Assembly: GCA_965213735.1 (NCBI GenBank)
Contig: CBDCAB010000005.1
Coordinates: 1,550,001 to 1,614,000 of the forward strand
Length of the DNA stretch: 64,000 nucleotides
Direction of reading: 5' to 3'
Origin: CALDTK01 sp965213735
Lineage (GTDB): Bacteria; Bacteroidota; Bacteroidia; Chitinophagales; Saprospiraceae
Position 1 is the stretch's first letter, and every line of letters begins with the position of its first letter. Below are positions 25,556 to 33,409 of this stretch, piece by piece. The position numbers and the translations under genes are program-made. The notes under the pieces are model-generated. The model saw only the letters and a list, made by a program, of their open reading frames with translations, had not been told where the DNA came from and made no database searches.

Positions 25556-25999
25556 CTACGGTGTAACCATTGCCTCCAACTCTTTGGCGATCTTCTCTGA
25601 ATTGTCCAAAACCTCCTCATTTCGATAACGTACTACTGTCCACCCAAGGGTTTCGAGCACTTCATCTCGGTCTTGATCTAGCACTCGCTGCTCTTTGGAA
25701 AGGTGATAACCTCCATCTAGCTCTACAACTAAGCGACTACCGAGATGTACAAAGTCAACGATGAAGCGGTCGATGATGTGTTGCCTTCGCCAACCATGAC
25801 CTCCAGTCTTCTGCTTCTGAAGTTGTTTCCAAAGATGCAGCTCCGCAGGAGTTTGATTTTTTCGCAGCTCGCGAGCGTATGCCCGCCGAATCTTATATCC
25901 TACTAGACGAGCTGTTCGGTGAAGATACTGACGCCGTTGAGTCATCTCATCCTCCTCATCCATACCTCCTAAGGTAGCGCCATTCAATGCTTCAAACAT
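25556..25999 (-). CDS. DUF559-family endonuclease-like protein
   Basis: 147 residues. The C-terminal ~115 match the DUF559 family, related to very-short-patch repair nucleases: ARELRKNQTPAELHLWKQLQ, then FIVDFVHLGSRLVVELDGGYH with the D...ELD acidic residues of a PD-(D/E)xK site, and a GWTVVRYRNEEVL strand. The first ~30 residues are acidic and not part of the domain, so one of the internal ATGs may be used. Genes of this family commonly sit alone among repeats, as here. Role unknown. Confidence 0.8.
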   Translation of the reverse strand: MFEALNGATLGGMDEEDEMTQRRQYLHRTARLVGYKIRRAYARELRKNQTPAELHLWKQLQKQKTGGHGWRRQHIIDRFIVDFVHLGSRLVVELDGGYHLSKEQRVLDQDRDEVLETLGWTVVRYRNEEVLDNSEKIAKELEAMVTP

Positions 26000-26172
26000 G
26001 TAGCCGCTCCCCCGCGCTCAGATTGGTTCTCCCCTTGGAGCGTGACGGCGTCATTTGGTAGGGGCCCTTTGGGATGGACACCAAATGTAAGCTAGGCCCC
26101 TGAGCTTGCGAAGAGGGAGGATCCATGTCTAAGCAGAGGGGCGTCCGAGCGCGGGGGAGCTGGTTGGTAAAA
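25997..26172 (+). repeat. Hairpin repeat with embedded SD-ATG micro-ORF (copy 2)
   Basis: The outer arms ctcccccgcgctc and gagcgcgggggag pair, and a nested pair catttggt/accaaatg lies inside. The core 26095-26138 matches 20617-20660. A GGGAGGATCC ribosome-binding site precedes ATGTCTAAG at 26125, giving a 17-codon frame. The arms differ in sequence from those at 24936 yet still pair. Bases 26173-26500 hold no gene I can support. Confidence 0.6.
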
Positions 26173-26500
26173 TATTAGGTCTAACTAAAATTTCGATATA
26201 TCCGCGGATTCGAATCTATGGCTGGACGTGGTTTGTGGCTGGCGATGGTTCTTCTTAAGTATGAGCTGGTTGCCTCCACCCCACCATGCCCACCCGCACA
26301 TTCTACCCCTTGAGCAGCTACATCTGTACCTTATTGCGCGCTGGCCGTACCCTTATTAAGATAGACCGTTACCTCATTCATGCTAACCCGAATCGTATAA
26401 AACACTGAGCATCTGTTGCTTATCGTGCTGTTAGGGCTCACATTGGCTGTACCCCTCGGTCTTGTACTCCGTAAAAACAGGAGAACAAACACACCAAAAG

Positions 26501-27073
26501 ATGTACACCAATCTTACCGCCTCCCGAGGGCGCACACCTTCAGCCTTAACTGCCATTCTCCCCCTCGCAGTAGTGCTCCTACTTGCCTCCTGCGGACCGC
26601 TGGCTAGCCTTGATCAAACTGCTGCACCCGAGCGTGTAGAGGAAACACTCACTCCCGAGCAGCGGCTGCGCAAGTACATGCCGAGCCATGCGAGTGACTT
26701 CCTCGGCAAGCAATACGTTTATGGTGCCAAAGGCCCCAACACCTTCGACTGCAGCGGCTTTACGAGCCACGTACTCCGCGAATTCGGTATTACCCTCCTC
26801 GGAAGCTCCATGAGCCAAGCCAAACAAGGTCGTGCCGTCCTACTCGCTGATGCTCAGCCAGGAGACATCGTTTATTTCCAAAATGCTTCGGGTCGCGTTA
26901 ATCACGTGGCCTTAGTAGTTGCCAACTCAGCTGTTGGCCTCGAAGTGGTGCATGCTACCACCAGTCGTGGCGTAGTGCGCGACAACATTACTACCTCTAG
27001 CTACTGGGCGCCCCGCCTTGCCGGAGCACGTTGTGTGGTGGATTGCCGCAGTGGATTAGCCGCTGCTTTTTAA
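26501..27073 (+). CDS. NlpC/P60 cell-wall peptidase, lipoprotein
   Basis: 190 residues. A signal sequence ends in the lipobox LLASC (Cys31). The NlpC/P60 domain covers ~65-185 with Cys84 (NTFDCSGFTSHV), His135 (GRVNHVALVV) and His151 (VVHATTSRGV) as the likely catalytic set. Such enzymes cut the D-Glu to diamino-acid bond in peptidoglycan peptides; the anchor places it in the periplasm. ATG 26501 is preferred to the upstream TTG. Confidence 0.88.
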   Translation: MYTNLTASRGRTPSALTAILPLAVVLLLASCGPLASLDQTAAPERVEETLTPEQRLRKYMPSHASDFLGKQYVYGAKGPNTFDCSGFTSHVLREFGITLLGSSMSQAKQGRAVLLADAQPGDIVYFQNASGRVNHVALVVANSAVGLEVVHATTSRGVVRDNITTSSYWAPRLAGARCVVDCRSGLAAAF

Positions 27074-27113
27074 GCATTCACATCACTTTGATAGTGTCGG
27101 AATTACACTTAGT

Positions 27114-27143
27114 CTGTTGGGCAGGTTGAGCATCGTACCTTTG
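27114..27143 (+). promoter_or_regulatory. Likely promoter for adk-obgE
   Basis: CTG at 27114-27116, 19 bases, then TACCTTTG at 27136-27143: a near match to TTG-N19-TAnnTTTG, 51 bp before the adk ATG. Confidence 0.45.
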
Positions 27144-27193
27144 CGGCTTCGCTGCGTGTGCTAGTAGCGAATTTTAAGTTGCTTGTTCAGCCT

Positions 27194-27781
27194 ATGCTCA
27201 ATCTGATACTGTTCGGCCCGCCTGGTTCTGGTAAGGGTACTCAAGCCGTTAAGCTTGCCCAGCGCTTTAGCCTGGTACACATCTCCACAGGCGATCTGTT
27301 CCGCTACGAGATTGGCAGTCAAACACCTCTCGGTGTAGCCGCCAAGCGCTATATGAACCAAGGTCAACTCGTACCTGATACCGTCACCATCGGCATGCTA
27401 AGAGCTAAGGTGGAGCGGCACCCAGGTGCTGGTGGCTTTATCTTCGATGGTTTTCCACGTACCGTAGCTCAGGCACTCGCACTCGACCACCTGCTTGAAG
27501 GGATGGACGCTCAGGTAGATACCCTCATCGCCCTCGAAGTTGGGGAAGATGAAATTACCAAACGCCTGCTCGAACGTGGCAAAACGAGCGGTCGACCTGA
27601 TGATCAAAATGAGGCAGTGATTCGCAAGCGCTTCAACGTGTATTTGCAAGAAACAGCCCCAGTCTTTGATCATTATCAAGGACAAGCAAAAGCCAAGCGC
27701 ATCAACGGTATCGGCGACATCGATGAAATTCATCAACGCCTCGCTACAGAAATCGAAGCCCTCAGATCGTATCAGGCCTAA
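27194..27781 (+). CDS. adk: Adenylate kinase
   Basis: Converts AMP and ATP to two ADP. 195 residues from ATG 27194. The P-loop is GPPGSGKGT (8-16); FDGFPRTVAQA and RLLERGKTSGRPDD are the AMP-binding and short LID regions. It is a short-type enzyme without the zinc LID. A GTG 12 codons upstream is possible but less family-like. obgE follows 9 bp after the stop. Confidence 0.95.
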   Translation: MLNLILFGPPGSGKGTQAVKLAQRFSLVHISTGDLFRYEIGSQTPLGVAAKRYMNQGQLVPDTVTIGMLRAKVERHPGAGGFIFDGFPRTVAQALALDHLLEGMDAQVDTLIALEVGEDEITKRLLERGKTSGRPDDQNEAVIRKRFNVYLQETAPVFDHYQGQAKAKRINGIGDIDEIHQRLATEIEALRSYQA

Positions 27782-27790
27782 GTCATTGCT

Positions 27791-28822
27791 ATGGCCAACG
27801 AGAACTTCGTCGATTACGTCAAAATCAACTTTCGCTCCGGCAAGGGTGGAGCAGGTAGCTCCCACTTCCACCGCTCAAAGATCACAGCGAAAGGCGGACC
27901 AGACGGCGGCGACGGTGGGCGAGGCGGCCATGTTATTTTACGCGGCAACCAAAATCGCTGGACCCTGCTCCACCTCCGCTACCAGAAGCATATAAAAGCC
28001 GGTGATGGAGTCAATGGCAGCGAAGACAAAAGTACTGGCGCCGCGGGCGACGACTTCATCCTAGAAGTGCCGCTGGGCACTGTGGCTCGCGATGCAGAGA
28101 CAGGGGAGGCTATGTTCGAAATCACCGAGCACGGCGAAGAGCGCGTATTGCTTGCAGGAGGTAGAGGCGGACTTGGTAATACCCACTTTCGCACGTCCAC
28201 CAATCAAGCGCCCCGCTACGCGCAGCCAGGGGAGCCAGGCGAAGAAGCTTGGAAAGTTCTCGAATTAAAAGTCATTGCAGATGTCGGTCTGGTAGGCTTT
28301 CCGAATGCTGGTAAAAGCACGCTGTTGAGTGTAATTACTGCGGCCAAACCAGAAGTAGGAGCATATCCTTTTACGACGCTCGTGCCGAATTTAGGAGTGG
28401 TTAAATATCGTGATGACCAGAGTTTTGTGGTAGCCGATATTCCAGGAATAATTGAGGGTGCGCATGAAGGTCGCGGCATAGGTCATCGATTTTTGCGCCA
28501 CATTGAGCGGAATGCTACTTTACTGTTTCTCATTCCCGCCGATGCTGATGACATCAAAGCCGACTATGCCATCCTGCTCAATGAGCTGAAGATGTACAAC
28601 CCGGAGTTGCTGGATAAGCCACGACTACTTGCCCTCAGCAAGAGCGACTTAATTGATGATGAATTGGAGAAGGCTATAGCCAAAACAGTACCTGAAGGTA
28701 TCCCACACCTGTTTATCTCTGCGGTCACGCAAAAAGGTTTGGATAAACTGAAGGATAAGTTATTTGAAACTGTATCTAAAACGCAAAGATTAGGAGAAGT
28801 TCCTAAACCATTTGAAGACTAA
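27791..28822 (+). CDS. obgE: GTPase ObgE/CgtA
   Basis: Ribosome-associated GTPase needed for 50S assembly and stress control. 343 residues: a glycine-rich Obg fold (about 1-158; FRSGKGGAGSSHFHR, GGDGGRGGHV), then the G domain with GFPNAGKST, a DIPGIIEGA switch region and LSKSD. The variable C-terminal OCT domain is absent, as in many Bacteroidota. In an operon with adk. Confidence 0.95.
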   Translation: MANENFVDYVKINFRSGKGGAGSSHFHRSKITAKGGPDGGDGGRGGHVILRGNQNRWTLLHLRYQKHIKAGDGVNGSEDKSTGAAGDDFILEVPLGTVARDAETGEAMFEITEHGEERVLLAGGRGGLGNTHFRTSTNQAPRYAQPGEPGEEAWKVLELKVIADVGLVGFPNAGKSTLLSVITAAKPEVGAYPFTTLVPNLGVVKYRDDQSFVVADIPGIIEGAHEGRGIGHRFLRHIERNATLLFLIPADADDIKADYAILLNELKMYNPELLDKPRLLALSKSDLIDDELEKAIAKTVPEGIPHLFISAVTQKGLDKLKDKLFETVSKTQRLGEVPKPFED

Positions 28823-28863
28823 ATCTAGGTGAACCCTCAGCTGTTGCCCTACGTTCGAACGGC

Positions 28864-29196
28864 ATGAAAATATCAAAGCAAGCTAAGGGCGGGGTATGGC
28901 TAACAGTGGATTTCTTTATAAAACCCGATAAGCTCGCAGAAGCAGAAGTATTGTTTCGACAACATGTACGCGACGGTCGCCAGGATCGCGGCAACTTGTT
29001 TTTCAGCATGTTTCGTCGCAGCGATGACCCTAGCCACTTCTATAGCTTGGAGTGTTGGCAGACACACGAGGACATCGAGCATCATGATGCTCAGCCGCAC
29101 CACCCCGTGTTTTTGCGTAAGCTGAAGACGCTACAAACTCAGGAGAAGGAAGTGCACTTTCTTGAATTCTTCGCCGAGGGAGAATTGGCTGCTTAA
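28864..29196 (+). CDS. Antibiotic biosynthesis monooxygenase (ABM) domain protein
   Basis: 110 residues, one dimeric alpha-beta barrel ABM domain: VDFFIKPDKLAEAEVLFRQH, then GNLFFSMFRRSDDPSHFYSL and ECWQTHEDIEHHDAQPHHPV. Related proteins are heme-degrading or quinol monooxygenases, or have no known substrate. It lies 41 bp after obgE. The stop overlaps that of the convergent OmpA-family gene by 3 bp. Confidence 0.8.
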   Translation: MKISKQAKGGVWLTVDFFIKPDKLAEAEVLFRQHVRDGRQDRGNLFFSMFRRSDDPSHFYSLECWQTHEDIEHHDAQPHHPVFLRKLKTLQTQEKEVHFLEFFAEGELAA

Positions 29197-30566
29197 ATGA
29201 CTTCCAGTATCACGCGACGGTTTTGTGCTTTTCCTGCAGAAGTGGAGTTATCGGCTACAGGACTTGACTCTCCCTTACCAGCAGTTTCGAGCCGATTAGC
29301 CGCAATGCCATAGTTTGTGCTGAGGGCTTGTTTTACGGCAGCGGCGCGTTGCTCGCTGAGGGTTTGGTTGGCATTCGCATCGCCATCGCCATCGGTGTGA
29401 CCGGTGATGCGCACGCGCATAGTGGGATTGGCTGTTAGAGCTTCAGCAATTCGCTTGAGTGTGCCGGCACTTGCTGCTTGCAAAGTAGCTGATCCGCTGT
29501 CGAAGGTGAGGCCGTAAGTGATGAGCTTTCCTTCTGTTTCCAGTTTGGATCGCGTGTCAGGGGCACCCTCAGCTAGCCGAACATTTCCGAGGAAATAACT
29601 ATCAGTTGATTCGCTCATTTGTCCGATGAATCTCAAGCCACTAATTGGTTCTTCGGCATTCCAAGCGAGCGGAATGTCAAACACCTTCTCCTGATTAATG
29701 TACATGCGTATCCGCTTATTCTGACGCCAGATAGAAACATGCTGTGGCTTGCCGCGCGTTGCCTCACTGAAGTGCTGCGGAATTCGCGCTGCTTTGCCCG
29801 AACTGCCATCACCGTTATCGTACTTGGTGAAGCCTTTATGAAAGCCCCGCGAGATATCTCGATCGATCCAGAAAATCACGTTGTGCTTGCCTATTCGCGC
29901 CAGGCGTGCATCGATGCCTGCTGCTGGATCGGCCTCACTGGTCAGCATAGTGCCGAACTCTCCGCTGTAGCGATAGCCTCTATCCGGGATGTCATGGATC
30001 AGGTCGAACTCGAGCGTGAAATTTTTGGGAAAGCTTGTAAAATCCATCGCCACCAGCTGACCAGTAGCGCTCGTAATTTTGAGCCACTTACCGGGAGCGG
30101 TGCTTAGGTTGACTATTTCTGATGAGCCAACAGTATTATAACCGCTGGGCAAGTCACCGATGCTAGTGCGCTCGAAGTCATCGTAGGTAATCACTTTAGC
30201 TCCCGGTTCGAAATCGAACTTGGAGGTCAGTGAAAAGACTGGCCCCTCAGCCTCACCGGGTGCGGCATTGGCATCGGTAGGAGCAGAGCCACCTGACTGC
30301 GTTGCTGTTCCAGACTCGCTCGACTCCTCGAGTCCGATTGCTTCACCATCTACTTCAGCCTGTTCATCTTGCGGTTGCGGCTTCTTGAAGGCTTCGTCGA
30401 TGGCCTCTTCGGTTTTACGCTGGGCATTGCGTTCGAGTGCGCGCTCGGCACCGCGTTGAGCGGCACGTTGTAGTCGTTTGCCGAGCTGAGCTTCTGCTTG
30501 GGGAGCAAGGGTAGCGAGTGCCAGCGCCGTGCATAGCGCAAGGCGAAAGATTTTTGGAGTCTGCAT
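29193..30566 (-). CDS. OmpA-family outer-membrane protein with LamG-like middle domain
   Basis: 457 residues from ATG 30566. Signal peptide (LALCTALALATLAPQAEAQ); a charged helical, Ala/Glu-rich region (about 30-100); a beta-rich concanavalin-like domain (about 120-330); and a C-terminal OmpA peptidoglycan-binding domain (RVRITGHTDGDGDANANQTL...QNRRVILEV). The OmpA part should tie the protein to the cell wall. The middle domain could bind a glycan (inference). Confidence 0.82.
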   Translation of the reverse strand: MQTPKIFRLALCTALALATLAPQAEAQLGKRLQRAAQRGAERALERNAQRKTEEAIDEAFKKPQPQDEQAEVDGEAIGLEESSESGTATQSGGSAPTDANAAPGEAEGPVFSLTSKFDFEPGAKVITYDDFERTSIGDLPSGYNTVGSSEIVNLSTAPGKWLKITSATGQLVAMDFTSFPKNFTLEFDLIHDIPDRGYRYSGEFGTMLTSEADPAAGIDARLARIGKHNVIFWIDRDISRGFHKGFTKYDNGDGSSGKAARIPQHFSEATRGKPQHVSIWRQNKRIRMYINQEKVFDIPLAWNAEEPISGLRFIGQMSESTDSYFLGNVRLAEGAPDTRSKLETEGKLITYGLTFDSGSATLQAASAGTLKRIAEALTANPTMRVRITGHTDGDGDANANQTLSEQRAAAVKQALSTNYGIAANRLETAGKGESSPVADNSTSAGKAQNRRVILEVI

Positions 30567-30780
30567 ACAATAAGAGGTGTGAACGATTTGCCGCAAATCT
30601 GTCGAGCAACGTGTCTTGCTTTTGGATGGAGTTTATGATTGGTGGTTGTGGCTTCATATTCAGCAGGGCGCGTAGGTGCCCGCATCAACTATTCGTAGCA
30701 GCTGCAGAAGGCTCATTCCATACGCCACTAGACTCACAGAGCAGTAAACTGCCTCACCGTGCACCCTGCCTATATCAGCC

Positions 30781-30870
30781 CAGGACTTACGCATCAGCCC
30801 AAGCCTGTTCTGGCGTGATCCCCCCCTCCGCAGGACTTACGCATCAGACCTCACCCGTTCTAGGGTGGTG
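30781..30870 (+). repeat. Tandem copy of the caggacttacgcatca repeat
   Basis: The 16-mer caggacttacgcatca occurs at 30781-30796 and 30831-30846, each followed by a variant of the block tgttctggcgtg. The first block matches 2369-2400 beside the IS element. No gene is present from 30567 to 30780. Confidence 0.75.
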
Positions 30871-30905
30871 CACTTTTCAGTTGAAATCTACATTTGCACG
30901 GAGGA

Positions 30906-31292
30906 CATTGAGTGGCTCCAAGCGAGAAGTAAGAATCGTTGCTTCACCGAAAAGCCAGTTGCTAGATAAATCCTCGTCCTACGCAGATCCTGATGCATGT
31001 CAGTAGAAGCGACGGTTCAGGTACATAAAGCCTGAGGTGTATGTGACGCTTCTCACCCTGAGAGGCTCGGAGAGTTTGGACGGAGGAAGCACGTAGGAGC
31101 CATTGCGTGGCTCCAAGCGAGAAGTAAGAACCGTTGCTTCACCGAAAAGCCAGTTGCTAGATAAATCCTCGTCCTACGCAGATCCTGATGCATGTCAGTA
31201 GAAGCGACGGTTCAGGTACATAAAGCCTGAGGTGTATGTGACGCTTCTCACCCTGAGAGGCTCGGAGAGTTTGGACGGAGGAAGCACGTAGG
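30906..31292 (+). repeat. 195-bp direct tandem duplication
   Basis: Bases 30906-31100 and 31101-31292 are nearly identical (for example tggctccaagcgagaagtaa and gatcctgatgcatgtcagta in both, offset 195). No reading frame is conserved in a convincing way. Confidence 0.9.
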
Positions 31293-31840
31293 GGTTTACT
31301 ATTATTGCATTATTCGACCTGTAGCATACCAGCTCCGTGAAGCTCCGTGCCCAAAGCGTAGCGCCTCTGTGGGCCTCCGTGAGAAACTGCCTGATATGAC
31401 GCCTCTCACACGGAGGGACACGGAGAATTTTCACGGAGGAGGCACGGAGGAGGCAAGGAGGGGTTTACTATTATTGAAGTATTCGACTTGTGGCATAGCA
31501 GCTCCGTGAATCTCCGTGCCCAAAGCGTAGCGCCGCTGTGGGCCTCCGTGAGAAACTGCCATATACGACGCCTCTCACACGGAGGGCCACGGAGGGTTTG
31601 CACGGAGGTACACGGAGCAGGTAAGATGCCGTAAAGCAGCGAGGCAATAAACAGCGCAGCCACCCCCTCTTTGCGAACCTTGCGACCCATGGCGGTGAGC
31701 GCAGCGAACTTGCGATACCAACCCTCCAGCACTGCCCCCCCGCCCAGCCCTTGCGATCCTTGCGCAACCTGGCGAGGAGCAAAGCGACCTTGCGATACCA
31801 TCCCCCAGCACAGGCCCCAAACAGCCAAAACAGCGAAGCC
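31293..31840 (+). repeat. Two ~170-bp 'ctccgtg' repeats followed by 'ttgcgat' repeats
   Basis: Units starting at about 31294 and 31464 share ggtttactattattg, gctccgtg, ccaaagcgtagcgcc and cctccgtgagaaactgcc. They are rich in cacggag and its complement ctccgtg. From 31640 to 31810 a second type follows: ttgcgaaccttgcgaccc and two ttgcgatacca blocks, related to 57760-57930. Reading frames here are shadows. Confidence 0.75.
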
Positions 31841-31843
31841 CCC

Positions 31844-32425
31844 CTAAGACCCCACTCCCCTCAGCTTCTCATTATCGGCGGTGAGCTCGCGAACCCGCTG
31901 TTCCATAGCCTTGAGTTTGGTACGGGTCGTTTTCAAGCTCGCGATCATATCTAAATCGAATGCACTTGGCGCCGGCTGCGGCCGCGAGGAGGTGCGCAAC
32001 ATCGCCACCTGCCCCTGAAGCGAGGCGACTTTGTTCTTGAGCTTCTGTAGCGATGCCTCCCGGTCGCGCATACTTATTTGAGCAGCAAGTGCTTCTTCGC
32101 GCGCGATATCCAATTCGCGCTTCACCTGCGTGAGTTCAACTCCCTGACCGGCACTACTTGATAGGTTTTGGCGCAAGCGGACACTTAAATCTTGAACCTT
32201 GGTCCGCTCACGCTCGAGTTGCCCTTGGAGAATATCCCGCTCCTGACGCGTCACCTGGTGAGCATCGATGTGTTTGGCCAAGCGCTTTTGCAGATCGCGC
32301 ACCCGAAATGCATAGGTCAATCCGCCGGGAATTAGGCCTATGAGCAGCGCCCCCAATAACAGACCCAGAAAGGTGAGGCTGGCAGCTCCATCCAGGCCGT
32401 AGAAGAATTCACTGGCGTACTCCAT
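31844..32425 (-). CDS. Membrane-anchored coiled-coil protein
   Basis: 193 residues. One N-terminal membrane helix (LTFLGLLLGALLIGLIPGGL, about 17-36), then a long heptad-rich coiled coil (about 45-140), a Pro/Ser linker and a second coiled coil at the end. No family recognised. It starts 9 bp after the OmpA-family gene on the same strand, so the two are probably co-transcribed and may act together in the envelope (inference). Confidence 0.6.
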   Translation of the reverse strand: MEYASEFFYGLDGAASLTFLGLLLGALLIGLIPGGLTYAFRVRDLQKRLAKHIDAHQVTRQERDILQGQLERERTKVQDLSVRLRQNLSSSAGQGVELTQVKRELDIAREEALAAQISMRDREASLQKLKNKVASLQGQVAMLRTSSRPQPAPSAFDLDMIASLKTTRTKLKAMEQRVRELTADNEKLRGVGS

Positions 32426-32434
32426 AGGGTGCGA

Positions 32435-33292
32435 TTAGTCTATGCGAACTTCGACGCGGCGGTTGAGGTAACGTCCTTCGGGTGTAGCGTTAGCAGCGAT
32501 CGGTTCACGCTCACCGCGTGTCTCCACGGTGATGGGGCGCGTGTAGCCGATCTGCGTCAGATAGCCAGCCACTGCCTGAGCACGTAGCAAACCTAAGGTA
32601 TCGTTGAAATTCTCCTCATCGCGGTTGTCGGTATGGCCGATCAGTTTTAGCGAAAGCTGAGGAGCGGCATTAAGTGTGTTGACCAACTCCTCCGCATAGG
32701 CCACAAATTCAGTACTCGGGCTCAACGCAGTAGAATTGGTCTCGAATCGCAAGCCGAGCAGAGCGGTAGAATCGAGCAGCACATCGGCGCTTGGGAGTGC
32801 ATCTACGGCAAATTCCGGCACGCTGGCAATCAACTTGAGGCGCAGCGCCACGGGCTGATCTGCAGTGACATTATAACTCCGCAGCTCGAGGCGCTCGCCA
32901 GCAACTCCGCGCCGCTGCAACTCGCCAGCTAACTCAGCTGCGCGCGCAACGCCCAAATCGCGATAATATCCATTTGCATCATCACTCTCCTGAGCATGTA
33001 CTGGCGCATCAACGAGCAAAACATGATCGGGATAAGCATTGAGAAAACTCGCCAAACTATCGTAGGTGGCGAGTTGCTGACTCGAGCGTGGCGGACTCAG
33101 CGCACCGGGAGGATAGCTACCGTGACTGAGGTGAGTGGTGCGGCCATTGGGCAGCACGAGCGGCAAATCTTGCGTAGCTCGCCCACTCAGCGACACCAGA
33201 TCGCACCACTGCAGCGTATGACACACGAAGTAGTAGCGCGCGCCAAGTGCAAACGGTACAAACAGGAGCAGACTGATTAACAGTGGTTTCAT
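32435..33292 (-). CDS. OmpA-family protein
   Basis: 285 residues from ATG 33292; the upstream TTG is rejected because the ATG gives a clean N-terminal membrane or signal segment (LLISLLLFVPFALGARYYF). Two OmpA-like parts are visible: a degenerate one near 50-150 (HVLLVDAPV...ARAAELAGELQRRGVAGERL) and a canonical C-terminal one (LKLIGHTDNRDEENFNDTLG, then NRRVEVRID). It probably binds peptidoglycan. Confidence 0.8.
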   Translation of the reverse strand: MKPLLISLLLFVPFALGARYYFVCHTLQWCDLVSLSGRATQDLPLVLPNGRTTHLSHGSYPPGALSPPRSSQQLATYDSLASFLNAYPDHVLLVDAPVHAQESDDANGYYRDLGVARAAELAGELQRRGVAGERLELRSYNVTADQPVALRLKLIASVPEFAVDALPSADVLLDSTALLGLRFETNSTALSPSTEFVAYAEELVNTLNAAPQLSLKLIGHTDNRDEENFNDTLGLLRAQAVAGYLTQIGYTRPITVETRGEREPIAANATPEGRYLNRRVEVRID

Positions 33293-33409
33293 AGTGCCGC
33301 CGGAAGTTGGACCTAGTGCAAATCCAACGCCGCGAAGAAACAAAATGCCGACAAGTAGGGATCACTGAAATCGGGTAGACGGGCGTGACGAGAGCCAAGA
33401 AATTTGCCA

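Noticed and set aside
26200..26230. tRNA-like T-arm (gattcgaatc)
   Set aside because: Flanking bases cannot form the T-stem, acceptor or anticodon arms.
29619..30107. Plus-strand open frame of 162 codons
   Set aside because: Lies wholly antisense to the OmpA/LamG-like gene, whose signal peptide and OmpA domain are clear.
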